Shown here piece by piece: positions 9,278-18,482 of a stretch of DNA of 64,000 nucleotides. Made by a program: the position numbers and the translations under genes. The number at the start of each line of letters is the position of its first letter. The stretch's first letter is position 1. This DNA comes from Psychromarinibacter sediminicola (GTDB lineage: Bacteria > Pseudomonadota > Alphaproteobacteria > Rhodobacterales > Rhodobacteraceae): assembly GCF_029168335.1 (NCBI RefSeq), contig NZ_JARGYC010000002.1, positions 80,799-144,798 on the forward strand. The letters are read 5' to 3'. The notes under the pieces are model-generated. The model ran no database searches. It saw only the letters and a list, made by a program, of their open reading frames with translations, and was not told the origin of the DNA.

Positions 9278-11293
9278 ATGAAGATCGACACCGACCTGCC
9301 CCGCCCCGTCGTGGAACTCGAACATGTCGAGATCCCGATGCCCGACGGCACCTTGCTGGCCGCGCGGATCTGGATGCCCGAAGGGGCCGAGGCCGCGCCG
9401 GTGCCGGCGATCCTCGAATACATCCCCTATCGCAAGAACGACAAGACGCTGGAACGCGACGCCGCCCGCGCACCGTGGCTCGCCGCCCGCGACTATGCCT
9501 ATGTCCGCGTCGACCTGCGCGGCACCGGCGAATCCGAAGGGGTGATGGAGGACGAATACACCGAGATCGAGTTGGCCGACGGCTGCGACGTGATCGCCTG
9601 GATCGCCGACCAGTCCTGGTGCGACGGCGGCGTGGGGATCGTCGGCATCTCCTGGGGCGGCTTCAACGGGTTGCAGCTCGCGGCGCTGCGCCCGCCGGCG
9701 CTGAAGGCGGTGGTGACGATCTGCTCCACCGACGACCGCTATGCCGACGACATCCACTATATGGGCGGCGTGCCGCTATGCGATCAGCTGTCCTGGGCCT
9801 CGGTGATGTTCGGCATCAACACCCTGCCGCCCGACCCGACCCATGTGGGCGAGAAATGGCGCGAGATGTGGCACCGGCGGCTCGACGAGTCCGGGCTGTG
9901 GCTGGAAACCTGGCTCGGCCACCAGACGCGCGACGCCTTCTGGCGGCACGGCTCGGTCTGCGAGAACTGGGACGACATCCAGGTGCCGGTCTATGCGGTC
10001 TCCGGCTGGGCCGACGGCTATTGCCGGTCGGTCTTCCGGCTGGTCGAGAAGCTGAAGAGCCCGGCCAAGGGCATCATCGGACCCTGGGCGCACCGCTATC
10101 CGCATCTGGGCGAGCCGGGCCCCGCCATCGACTGGCTCTCGGAGGAGACACGGTGGTGGGATCACTGGCTGAAGGGGCGCGAGACGGGCATCATGGACGA
10201 GCCACCGCTGCGCCTGTTCCTGCAGGATCCGGCCGAACCGCGCAGCCATTACACGGCGCGCGAGGGCCACTGGATCGCCGAACCCGCCTGGCCCTCGCCG
10301 AATGTCGAACCGGTCGCTTTCGGCCTCGGGGCGGACCGGAGCCTGACCCGCGGGTCCGGCACGCCGGGCGCGGACCTCTCGGTCTCCTCCCCGCTCTGGG
10401 TCGGGCTGCATGGCGGCAAATGGTGCTCCTACGCGCATCCGGGCGACCAGCCGGGCGACCAGCGCCGCGACGATGCGGGCAGCCTGGTCTTCGAGACGGC
10501 GCCGCTGGAGGATGACATCCACATCGTCGGCGACGCGCGCCTGCGCCTGCGCTGCCGCGTCGACCGGCCGGTCGCGCAGATCGCCGCCCGCCTCGTCGAT
10601 GTGGCGCCGGGCGGGACGGCGAGCCGCGTCAGCTACGGCCTGCTCAATCTCAACCACCGCGACGGCCATGCCGATCCCGCCCCGCTGGTGCCGGGCGAGG
10701 ATCTTGCCGTGGAGGTTCCGCTCAAGCACATCGCGCAGACGCTGCGGGCGGGCCACCGGCTGCGCCTGTCGCTGTCGACGAGCTACTTTCCCATCGCCTG
10801 GCCGACGCCGGAGCCGGTGACGCTGACGGTCCTGCCGGGCGAGTCGGATCTCGTCCTGCCCCTGCGGTCCGGGCCGGAGCCGCGGATGCCCGATTTCCCC
10901 CCGGCCCGCGCCGGGACACCGCTCGACGTGTCGTTCCACGAGGCTCCGCGCTCGGAATGGCGGGTGAGCGAGGATCTCGACAGCGGCAGGCTGACGGTGG
11001 AGGTGCGCGACCACGAAGGCGCCGCCACGATCGAGCCGCACCAGTTCTTCCATTCCGCCGAGGGGCAGGAACGCTATTCCGTCCTGCCGCCCGACCCGAC
11101 CTCGGCCGAGGGAGAGGTGACCTGGGTCCACGAGATGTCCCGCGACGGCTGGGCCGTGAAGACCGAGACCTGGACGCGCCTGACCTGCGACGCGCAGTCC
11201 TACCACATCTCGGCGACGCTGCGGGCTTGGTGCGACGGTACGATGGAGCGCGAGCACGACTGGACCGTTTCGATCCCGCGAGAGGCCTCCTGA
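9278..11293 (+). CDS. CocE/NonD family hydrolase (peptidase S15-like)
   Basis: Alpha/beta hydrolase of 671 residues with the CocE/X-prolyl dipeptidyl peptidase layout: an N-terminal hydrolase core and a C-terminal jelly-roll domain. The nucleophile elbow GISWGGFNG places Ser125 as catalytic. The region after VDLRGTGESEG (78-88) is typical of the family, and PWAHRYPHLGEPG probably carries the catalytic His. No signal peptide is visible. It lies 62 bases after the ATP-grasp gene on the same strand, so it may be the last gene of the cyanophycin operon and act on an ester or amide. The substrate is unknown. Confidence 0.85.
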   Translation: MKIDTDLPRPVVELEHVEIPMPDGTLLAARIWMPEGAEAAPVPAILEYIPYRKNDKTLERDAARAPWLAARDYAYVRVDLRGTGESEGVMEDEYTEIELADGCDVIAWIADQSWCDGGVGIVGISWGGFNGLQLAALRPPALKAVVTICSTDDRYADDIHYMGGVPLCDQLSWASVMFGINTLPPDPTHVGEKWREMWHRRLDESGLWLETWLGHQTRDAFWRHGSVCENWDDIQVPVYAVSGWADGYCRSVFRLVEKLKSPAKGIIGPWAHRYPHLGEPGPAIDWLSEETRWWDHWLKGRETGIMDEPPLRLFLQDPAEPRSHYTAREGHWIAEPAWPSPNVEPVAFGLGADRSLTRGSGTPGADLSVSSPLWVGLHGGKWCSYAHPGDQPGDQRRDDAGSLVFETAPLEDDIHIVGDARLRLRCRVDRPVAQIAARLVDVAPGGTASRVSYGLLNLNHRDGHADPAPLVPGEDLAVEVPLKHIAQTLRAGHRLRLSLSTSYFPIAWPTPEPVTLTVLPGESDLVLPLRSGPEPRMPDFPPARAGTPLDVSFHEAPRSEWRVSEDLDSGRLTVEVRDHEGAATIEPHQFFHSAEGQERYSVLPPDPTSAEGEVTWVHEMSRDGWAVKTETWTRLTCDAQSYHISATLRAWCDGTMEREHDWTVSIPREAS

Positions 11294-11335
11294 TCGCGGT
11301 CGCGCGGGGGCGTGCCGCCCGTCGCCGGGCGACGC

Positions 11336-12319
11336 TTACGGAACGAGCACGGCGGCGCCCTGCAGCCGGCCCGACCGCAGATCGTCGAGCGCCTCGTTGG
11401 CCTGTTCCAGCGGGAAGGGCACAACGGTCGTCTCGATTTCGGTCTTCGCCGCAAGCGCGAAGAATTCCTCGCCGTCCTGCCGGGTGAGATTGGCGACGGA
11501 GCGGATGACACGTTCCTCCCACAGGTCGGCATAGGGAAAGGCGGGGATGTCGCTCATGTGGATGCCGCCGCAGACGACGACACCGCCCTTGCGCACGGCC
11601 TTCAGCGCGGCCGGGACGAGCGCGCCGACCGGCGCGAAGATGATGGCCGCGTCCAGCGCGGCGGGCGGGGCTTCGTCCGACCCGCCGGCCCAGACGGCGC
11701 CCAGGCTGCGGGCGAACTCCTGCGCCGCGTGGTCGCCCGGCCGGGTGAAGGCGTGGATCTCGCGCCCCTCGTGGCGCGCGACCTGCGCCAGGATATGCGC
11801 CGCGGCGCCGAAGCCGTAGAGCCCCAGGCGATGCGCGTCGCCGGCCATGCGCAGGCAGCGATAGCCGATCAGCCCGGCGCAGAGCAGCGGCGCAAGGCTT
11901 TCGGCCGACGGGCCCTCGGGCAGCGCGAACGTGTAGTCGGCGGCGGCGACGCATTCCTCGGCATAGCCGCCGTCGATGGTATAGCCGGTGAACCCCGGAT
12001 CGTCGCAGAGGTTCTCCCGCCCCATCCGGCAATAGGCGCAGCTGTGGCAGGTCCGGCCGAGCCACGGCACGCCGACCCGCTGCCCCTGCGCGAAGCCCTT
12101 GACCCCCGCGCCGGTCTCGGTCACGCGCCCGACGATCTCGTGCCCGGGGACGAGGGGAAGCTTCGGGTGCGTGAGCTCGCCATCGACGACATGCAGGTCG
12201 GTGCGGCAGACGCCGCAGGCTTCGACGGCGATCCGCACCTCGTCCTCCGCGACCGGGCGCGGCTCGAACTCCCGTTGCACGAGGGGCTGCTGCGGGGTCT
12301 CCAGAACCATGGCGCGCAT
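11336..12319 (-). CDS. Zinc-dependent alcohol dehydrogenase
   Basis: Medium-chain dehydrogenase of 327 residues. The catalytic zinc site is CGVCRTDLHVVDGEL and the GHEIVG motif; four cysteines of the structural zinc appear in CHSCAYCRMGRENLCDD. The nucleotide-binding region is LGLYGFGAAAHILAQVARHEG, a variant of the usual GxGxxG. The start is the ATG behind AGGAGGAG (MRAMVLETPQQ). It converges on the cyanophycin operon and lies 150 bases downstream of the LysR gene on the same strand. The physiological alcohol or aldehyde is not evident. Confidence 0.9.
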   Translation of the reverse strand: MRAMVLETPQQPLVQREFEPRPVAEDEVRIAVEACGVCRTDLHVVDGELTHPKLPLVPGHEIVGRVTETGAGVKGFAQGQRVGVPWLGRTCHSCAYCRMGRENLCDDPGFTGYTIDGGYAEECVAAADYTFALPEGPSAESLAPLLCAGLIGYRCLRMAGDAHRLGLYGFGAAAHILAQVARHEGREIHAFTRPGDHAAQEFARSLGAVWAGGSDEAPPAALDAAIIFAPVGALVPAALKAVRKGGVVVCGGIHMSDIPAFPYADLWEERVIRSVANLTRQDGEEFFALAAKTEIETTVVPFPLEQANEALDDLRSGRLQGAAVLVP

Positions 12320-12469
12320 CTCGGGTCTCCTCCTGCGTGGTCGCCCTGTCATGAGAAAGCCGGATGGACCGGATCGCAAGAACCCGATGCAGATCGGACC
12401 CGGAGACCGCCGAACGCCCCGGCCTTCCGGCCGGAGATGCGGATGCACGACAGCCGTGCGCGAACGCAT

Positions 12470-13396
12470 TCAATCGGTCGATCCGTGCACCGATCCCGGC
12501 AGGGCCGGACTGGCGAGAAGCGCATCGCGCAGGACACGGACCGGCCTGGTATTGGCAAGCGACGCCTTGCACATGAGCTCGATCTCGAGCGACCACAGCC
12601 CGTCCTCCGGGCTGAACGAGGCCAGCCCCTCGCGTTCCGCCCGCGGCACGATCATCGAGCTGACGATCGCATAATAGTCCGTCGCGGCAAGGATACCGAA
12701 CATGACGGTCAGCGATGTCGTCTGCACGATCGGGCGAAGCTGGTCGGCATGGGCCCCGAAGACGCGCCGCGCCTTCTTCTCGAACTCGCGATCCTCGACG
12801 AACCCGACGCGGCCATAGCCATCCAGATCGTCGCGGACGATCGTTCCCTGCCGTTCCAGCGGATGCCCGCGGCGGCAGATGACGGCCATGCCGGTCGTGT
12901 ACAGCGGATAGGCGGCGAAGCGGTCGGGAAGCGGCATTTCCGGAAGCGCCGCGACGACCACGTCGAATTCCTCGCGCATCAGCCCGTCGACGAGGTGGTT
13001 GGAAATGCCCGTCTCGACCGAAATCTCGACCTTGGGGAACCGCCGATGGAACGCGGCCAGGATCGGCGGGAAGGTGCTGACCGCAAGGACCGGGCCGACG
13101 CCGATCCGGATGCGTCCGCCCATGGTGTCATGCACGTCCCGGACGTCCAGCTCGGCAAAACGGGCTTCCTGGTCGATCACCCGCGCATGCCGGAAAAGCG
13201 CCCGTCCGGCATTGGTCGGCTCGAGCCCGCTATGCGTTCGCACGAAGAGCTCGGTCCCGAGATCGTCTTCGAGAATCCTGAGGCTTTTCGTCAGCGCCGG
13301 CTGGCTGATGCCCTTTCGCTCGGCGGCGACATGCATGTTCCGGGCGTCGTACAGGGCCAGGAAATTCTCAAGGTGACGCGAGACCAGCAGCCGCAA
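12470..13396 (-). CDS. LysR-family transcriptional regulator
   Basis: DNA-binding activator or repressor of about 308 residues. The winged helix-turn-helix occupies the first 65 residues (ARNMHVAAERKGISQPALTK followed by LRILEDDLGTELFVR), with a periplasmic-binding-like effector domain after about residue 90. The start is a TTG with a weak ribosome site. The gene is divergent from the sulfatase and TTT transporter genes, with 86 bases between them, so it most likely controls them in response to the imported substrate. Confidence 0.9.
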   Translation of the reverse strand: MRLLVSRHLENFLALYDARNMHVAAERKGISQPALTKSLRILEDDLGTELFVRTHSGLEPTNAGRALFRHARVIDQEARFAELDVRDVHDTMGGRIRIGVGPVLAVSTFPPILAAFHRRFPKVEISVETGISNHLVDGLMREEFDVVVAALPEMPLPDRFAAYPLYTTGMAVICRRGHPLERQGTIVRDDLDGYGRVGFVEDREFEKKARRVFGAHADQLRPIVQTTSLTVMFGILAATDYYAIVSSMIVPRAEREGLASFSPEDGLWSLEIELMCKASLANTRPVRVLRDALLASPALPGSVHGSTD

Positions 13397-13482
13397 TTCG
13401 ATAACTTTCAGATATCAGGCAGGGACATCTTCTCATTATCATTCATTGACTGGCTGAGCCAGTGTTCCCTGAGGGAGGTGCA

Positions 13483-15078
13483 ATGCGCACGATTTTCGTT
13501 CTGTTCGACTCGCTGAATCGCAGCGCGATGGGCGCCTATGGCGGCCAGGCGGTGGCGACTCCGAATTTCGACCGGTTCGCGGCCCGCGCGGTCACCTTCG
13601 ACCGCCATTATGTCGGGTCTCTGCCCTGCATGCCGGCGCGGCGCGACATGCATGCCGGCCGGCTGAACTTCACGCACCGGTCATGGGGGCCGCTGGAGCC
13701 GTTCGACAACTCGTTTGCCGAGCTGATGAAACAGAACGGTATCTACACGCATCTCGTGTCCGATCACCTGCATTACTTCGAGGATGGCGGGCACGGGTTT
13801 CATACCCGGTTCAACAGCTACGATTTCATCCGCGGCCAGGAATACGATCCCTGGGTGGCGATGGTGGAACCGCCCGTCGACCGCATCCGCGCGAAATACG
13901 ACGAACGCCACTATTCCGTGAGCGGCCGCGACAAGCGCATGCAGCACACCATCAACCGCGAGACGATGGGGGCCGAGGAGGATTTCCCCGGGCCGCGCTG
14001 CTTCGCCTCGGCGTTCGATTTCCTCGACCGCAACCGGCAGGCCGACAACTGGTTCCTGATGCTGGAATGTTTCGATCCGCACGAGCCCTTCCACGCGCCG
14101 GAGCGTTTCAAGGCCGCCTACGACACCGGCTATGCCGGGCGCATCCTCGACTGGCCGCATTACGAGCGGGTCGTCGAGAGCGACGAGGAGATCGCCGAGA
14201 TCCGCGCCAACTATGCCGCGCTCGTCGCCATGTGCGATGCCTATTTCGGCAAGCTGATCGACTATCTGGACCGGCACGACATGTGGAAGGACACCTGCAT
14301 CGTTCTGTCCACGGACCACGGCTTCCTGCTCTCCGAGCACGACTGGTGGGGCAAGTGCCGCATGCCCTACTACGAGGAAGTCTCGCACATTCCGCTGATC
14401 GTCCATCACCCGGACCACGCCGAGCATGCCGGAAGCCGCCGCGGGCACCTGACCCAGACGATGGATCGGATGCCGACCTTCCTGGAGATGTACGGCCTTC
14501 CGGTTCCCGACGAGGTGACCGGGCACAGCATCTTTTCGGCGCTCGCCGAAGACACCCCCGTCAGGGACGCGGCGGTCTTCGGGGTCTTCTCGGGTCCGAT
14601 CGGCGTGACCGACGGACATCACGTGCTGTACCACTACCCGCCCGACATAACCCGCGACGGGCTGGTGGAATACACGCTGGCGCCCGCGCACATGACCGCG
14701 CCCTTCACGGTGGAGGAGTTGCGGACGTCGCGCCTGGTGCCGCCGTTCGACTTCACCAAGGGCGTCCCCGTGCTTGGCATAGACGCGACCCGCGATGCCA
14801 AGCGCGTGCCGAACAATGACGGCCTCGGTTTCGGCGATCTCGGAACGCGGCTGTTCGACCTCGACGCCGATCCGCGCCAGCAATCGCCGATCGAGGACAC
14901 GCGCATCTCCGCAAGCCTTTACGGCCATATGGAGCGGGAACTCCGCATCCACGACACGCCGGCGGAAGTCTACCGCTGGTACGACCTCAATTCGCAGACA
15001 ACACAGGGAGGAAGCGATGAGACGATTGCTGGGACTGACGGCGGCGGCGATGCTGCTGGCCAACAGCGCGCAGGCTGA
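13483..15078 (+). CDS. Sulfatase, Cys-type (formylglycine-dependent)
   Basis: Hydrolase of 531 residues for a sulfate ester. The signature SLPCMPARRD around Cys49 is the C-x-P-x-R motif whose Cys is oxidised to formylglycine. Metal ligands are expected at the N-terminal FDSLNR and at STDHGFLLSEHDWWGK. There is no N-terminal signal peptide, so it should act in the cytoplasm on an imported sulfate ester. It starts behind GAGGGAGGTGCA. Its 3' end runs 62 bases into the next gene, and the last ~20 residues look unlike a sulfatase end. The maturation enzyme is not in the window. Confidence 0.9.
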   Translation: MRTIFVLFDSLNRSAMGAYGGQAVATPNFDRFAARAVTFDRHYVGSLPCMPARRDMHAGRLNFTHRSWGPLEPFDNSFAELMKQNGIYTHLVSDHLHYFEDGGHGFHTRFNSYDFIRGQEYDPWVAMVEPPVDRIRAKYDERHYSVSGRDKRMQHTINRETMGAEEDFPGPRCFASAFDFLDRNRQADNWFLMLECFDPHEPFHAPERFKAAYDTGYAGRILDWPHYERVVESDEEIAEIRANYAALVAMCDAYFGKLIDYLDRHDMWKDTCIVLSTDHGFLLSEHDWWGKCRMPYYEEVSHIPLIVHHPDHAEHAGSRRGHLTQTMDRMPTFLEMYGLPVPDEVTGHSIFSALAEDTPVRDAAVFGVFSGPIGVTDGHHVLYHYPPDITRDGLVEYTLAPAHMTAPFTVEELRTSRLVPPFDFTKGVPVLGIDATRDAKRVPNNDGLGFGDLGTRLFDLDADPRQQSPIEDTRISASLYGHMERELRIHDTPAEVYRWYDLNSQTTQGGSDETIAGTDGGGDAAGQQRAG

Positions 15079-16000
15079 ATTTCCAGAGCGCAATATCGAG
15101 AACATCTATCCGTGGGGGCCGGGCGCGACCATGGCGGCAAGCCAGGTGATCGCCGACGCCATGGGCGAAGAGCTGGGCGTCAACATCTCCGTCGTCTCGA
15201 CGCCGGGTGCGGCCGGCACCAAGGCGTTCCGCACCGCGCTGGACAAGCCGGCGGACGGCTACACGATCTTCGACGGATATGTCGCGCCGCTCGTCCTGCA
15301 GCCGATGTTCGACAATGCCGACTGGACCTACGAGGACTTCACGCCGCTCTGGTCGGCCACCTCGAACAGCTTCGCGATCGTGGTCCGTGAGGGCGACGAC
15401 CGGTTCCCCGATTTTCCGGCCCTCGTGGACTACATGAAGGAAAACCCGGGCGACCTGCGCTATTCGCCGGGCGTGGCCGACGCCCTGCCGCACATGGTCG
15501 CGGCCAAGGTCATGCAGACCTCCGACGTCGTCGGGCAGGTTGTGCCGTATCCGGAAATCGACAACGCCATCAAGGATCTGCGCGGCGGCGTGCTGGACTT
15601 CATGGTGATCAATCCCGGCGTCTACGCCGCCAACAAGGATGACGTCCGGGTGCTGGCCGTCCTGTCCGAACTCGAAGGTGCGTCCGAAACCTATGACGGC
15701 GCGCCGCGCGTACAGGATTTCGGCATCGAACTCGGCATGACCGGACTTGCGCCGATGGGCTGGAACTGGTGGCTGGTCCGCAAGGAAACCCCGGACGATG
15801 TGGTCGCCAAGCTGCGCGAGGCGATGGGCGCGGCGCTTGCGCGGGACGAGGTGAACCAGCGGCTGCTCGACATGGGCTATGTCCCGCTGGGATACGGGCC
15901 CGACCAGTACGAGGAGATCGTCGCGCCGGTGGCGTCCGATCTCAAATCGGGGATCGACGCGATCGCCTGGGAAAAGGAAAAGCTCCAGGAAACGCAGTAA
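15017..16000 (+). CDS. TTT transporter substrate-binding protein (TctC/Bug family)
   Basis: Periplasmic binding protein of 327 residues with a signal peptide (MRRLLGLTAAAMLLANSAQA). It has the Bug-family features PWGPGATMAASQVIADAMG, GAAGTKAFRTAL and PADGYTIFDG. It feeds a tripartite tricarboxylate-type transporter made of the next two genes. The start is the ATG after GGAGGAAGCG, lying inside the end of the sulfatase gene. The ligand is probably a carboxylate, and the neighbouring sulfatase suggests a sulfated one (inference). Confidence 0.88.
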   Translation: MRRLLGLTAAAMLLANSAQAEFPERNIENIYPWGPGATMAASQVIADAMGEELGVNISVVSTPGAAGTKAFRTALDKPADGYTIFDGYVAPLVLQPMFDNADWTYEDFTPLWSATSNSFAIVVREGDDRFPDFPALVDYMKENPGDLRYSPGVADALPHMVAAKVMQTSDVVGQVVPYPEIDNAIKDLRGGVLDFMVINPGVYAANKDDVRVLAVLSELEGASETYDGAPRVQDFGIELGMTGLAPMGWNWWLVRKETPDDVVAKLREAMGAALARDEVNQRLLDMGYVPLGYGPDQYEEIVAPVASDLKSGIDAIAWEKEKLQETQ

Positions 16001-16054
16001 CCAAGGGTCCGGAGGGCGGCCGGCACGCCGCCCTCCCCGTTCCCGGAGACAACC

Positions 16055-16546
16055 ATGTCGAGGTTCCGTACGCACGCGTTCGACTGGATCGCGTGGTTCT
16101 TTTTTGCCTCAGTTCCCGTCGTGATCTTCTGGCGCTCCGCCACGTCGCTCGCCGAGCAGGGCGCGGCCTCGGGCGGGCCGCTCGACAATGCCGCGTTCTA
16201 CCCGCGGGTGATCGCGGGGCTGATGGGCGTGGCCGTCGCCGTTCACGGCATACGCCTGCTGCTCGGTCGCGTGCAGGGGCAGTCGGCCGTCGAGGCCGAG
16301 GCCGGCACCCGGCTCGGCCTCGCCCTGGCGGCGCTGTTCGTCGGCTACCTGGTGGTGCTTCCGTATTCCGGCTTCCACCTTGCGACGCCGGTCCTCCTGA
16401 TCGTCATGACACGCGCCCTCGGCCTGGGCCTCTTTCGCGCCGTTCTGGGCAGTCTCGCCCTGTGGCTCGCGGCGTCCTTCGTCTTCGAGGGGCTTTTGAA
16501 CGTCGTGCTGCCGGTCGGTCTGTTCAACATCACGGTTTTCAACTGA
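16055..16546 (+). CDS. TTT transporter small membrane subunit (TctB-like)
   Basis: Small integral membrane protein of 163 residues with four predicted hydrophobic helices, the size and layout of TctB. Little sequence is conserved in this family, so the assignment leans on its place between a TctC-type binding protein and a TctA-type permease. It begins behind CCCGGAGACAACC. Its stop lies 9 bases before the tctA start. Confidence 0.85.
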   Translation: MSRFRTHAFDWIAWFFFASVPVVIFWRSATSLAEQGAASGGPLDNAAFYPRVIAGLMGVAVAVHGIRLLLGRVQGQSAVEAEAGTRLGLALAALFVGYLVVLPYSGFHLATPVLLIVMTRALGLGLFRAVLGSLALWLAASFVFEGLLNVVLPVGLFNITVFN

Positions 16547-16555
16547 CGGGTCTGC

Positions 16556-18072
16556 ATGCTGGAACTCCTGCAAGAAGGGCTGCCCTTATTCTTCAACCTG
16601 CAGACGCTGCTGCTGGTCGCTCTCGGCATTGCCGGAGGGCTCGCCATTGGCGTGCTGCCCGGCCTCGGCCCGCTGATGGGCATCGTGCTCTTGCTGCCGC
16701 TGGCCTTTCACCTGCCGCCGATCTCCGCCATGGGCATGCTGATCGCGGTCTATATCGGCGGATCCGCGGGCGGGTCCATCTCGTCGATCCTGCTTAGGAT
16801 ACCGGGCACGCCGCTCGCGGCCGCGACGCTGTTCGACGGGTTTCCCATGGCGCAGAAGGGCCGCGCGCAGGATGCGGTCGGGCTGGCCATGACCTCCTCG
16901 GCGCTCGGCGGCCTCTTTGCGGGCCTGATGCTCGTCTTCTTCTCGCCGATGCTCGCCGCGTTCGCGCTGCGCTTTGCGCCGCCGGAATACTTCGCGATGG
17001 CCGTTCTGGGCGTGCTGACGATCGCGCTCGTATCGGAAGGGTCGGCCCTGAAGGGGTTGCTCGCCGGGGGCTCGGCCTTTTCCTCTCGATGGTCGGGACC
17101 GACGAGTTCACCAACGCCTACCGCTTCACCTTCGGGGACTTCCGGCTGTCCAGCGGACCGCATCTCGTGGCGGTGGTCGTCGGCCTCTTCGCGCTCTCGG
17201 AGATCTTCTATCAGCTGGAGGCGGGCAACTTTCTTGCAAAGCCGACCGTCCAGCGCTTGCGGGTCTCCTTCCGCGCCCTGCGCCTCGTCATCGCGCACAA
17301 GTTCAACCTTCTGCGCTCGTCGATGATCGGGACGTTCTTCGGCGCCATTCCCGGGGCGGGCGGCGATGTCAGCGCCTTCATCTCCTATGCGACCGCCAAG
17401 CGGTTCGCGCGCGCCGAAGAAAAATACGGCGAGGGTGCCGAGGGCGGCGTCGTCGCGACCGAGGCGGCCAATAACGGCTGCTGCGGCGGCGCGCTTATCC
17501 CGACCCTGTCGCTCGGCATTCCCGGGGACGCCTCGACCGCCGTCTTGATGGGGGCGCTGATCCTGCTCGGGTTCTTCCCCGGCCCGGACCTGTTCCGGGA
17601 CAACCCCGAAGTCGCGGGCGGAATCTTCATCGCCTACATCATGGCGAATCTCCTGCTGCTCGTGCTCGGCGTTCTCCTCGCGCCGCTGTTCGGCTCCGTG
17701 CTGAAGCTGCGCAAGGCGTGGCTGCTGCCGGCCGTCCTGCTGCTGTCGACGCTCGGCACCTATTCGCTGCAGAACTCGGTCTTCGACCTCTGGGTGATGC
17801 TGACCTTCGGCATTGTGGGCTACGTGATGCGCCGGGCCGGCTATCCGCTGGCGCCGCTGATCATCGGCATGATCCTGGGCGGCATTATGGAGGCGAATCT
17901 GCGCCGGTCGCTGCTGATCTCGCGGGACGGCCTGGGGATCTTCTTCGAGAGACCGATCTGCGCCACGATCCTCGCCATCGACCTGATCCTGCTTCTGTCG
18001 ATCGTCTACTCGATCGTCAGGGCCTCGCGGAAGAAGCCGGACACAGACGAACGCGACGAGCCCCTCGCCTAG
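16556..18072 (+). pseudogene. TTT transporter large permease TctA, interrupted by a frameshift
   Basis: Large permease of about 505 residues, split into two reading frames. The first part (from ATG 16556) shows the TctA start with IGVLPGLGPLMGIVLLLPLAF and follows the family through GSALKGLLAG. It then loses homology. The family sequence resumes in another frame as LGLFLSMVGTDEFTNAYRF and continues to the stop at 18072, with FFGAIPGAGGDVSAFISYA intact. One base appears to be missing in the run of five G at 17066-17070; six G would restore a full gene. Either a sequencing error in a homopolymer or a real inactivating mutation. Confidence 0.88.
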
Positions 18073-18297
18073 GATACCGCGCGCCTGGCGGCACAGTCCG
18101 CCGGGGCATGTGGCCGAGCGCGAAGAGACGCGCGAGAGCCACGCGAAAGAATTCGGAAGGCGGACCCGGGCCGGAAATGGGTGCGGACCGGCTTGGCCGA
18201 AACGCCCATTCTCGGAAGCGGCCCTTGGACGCACACCCGAGACGCGCCCAAAACCAGCCCGGGCTTTCGCGGCGACCATCTAAGTCTTTGATTTCAG

Positions 18298-18373
18298 TGG
18301 TGAGCCGTGCAGGATTCGAACCTGCGACCCACTGATTAAAAGTCAGTTGCTCTACCAACTGAGCTAACGGCCC
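18298..18373 (-). tRNA. tRNA-Lys (anticodon TTT)
   Basis: A complete 76-base cloverleaf on the minus strand starting GGGCCGTTAGCTCAGTTGG and ending with an encoded CCA. The acceptor stem pairs GGGCCGT with ACGGCTC (one G-U). The anticodon loop is CTTTTAA with anticodon UUU at 18340-18338. The T-arm contains GGTTCGAATCC. It stands alone between the TTT transporter and dapF. Confidence 0.97.
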
Positions 18374-18482
18374 ACTCGAGGCGCCTACGTAGAAAAACCG
18401 CCCAACCCGGTCAAGGCCTAAAACGGCCGCGTCGCGAATCCGGCTATGGATTCGCACGGACCGCGACGATATATGCCCGGCC

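Noticed and set aside
17089..18072. Separate gene starting at the ATG at 17089
   Set aside because: The sequence is the second half of TctA and homology continues upstream of that ATG in the same frame, so it is a frameshifted gene rather than an independent one.
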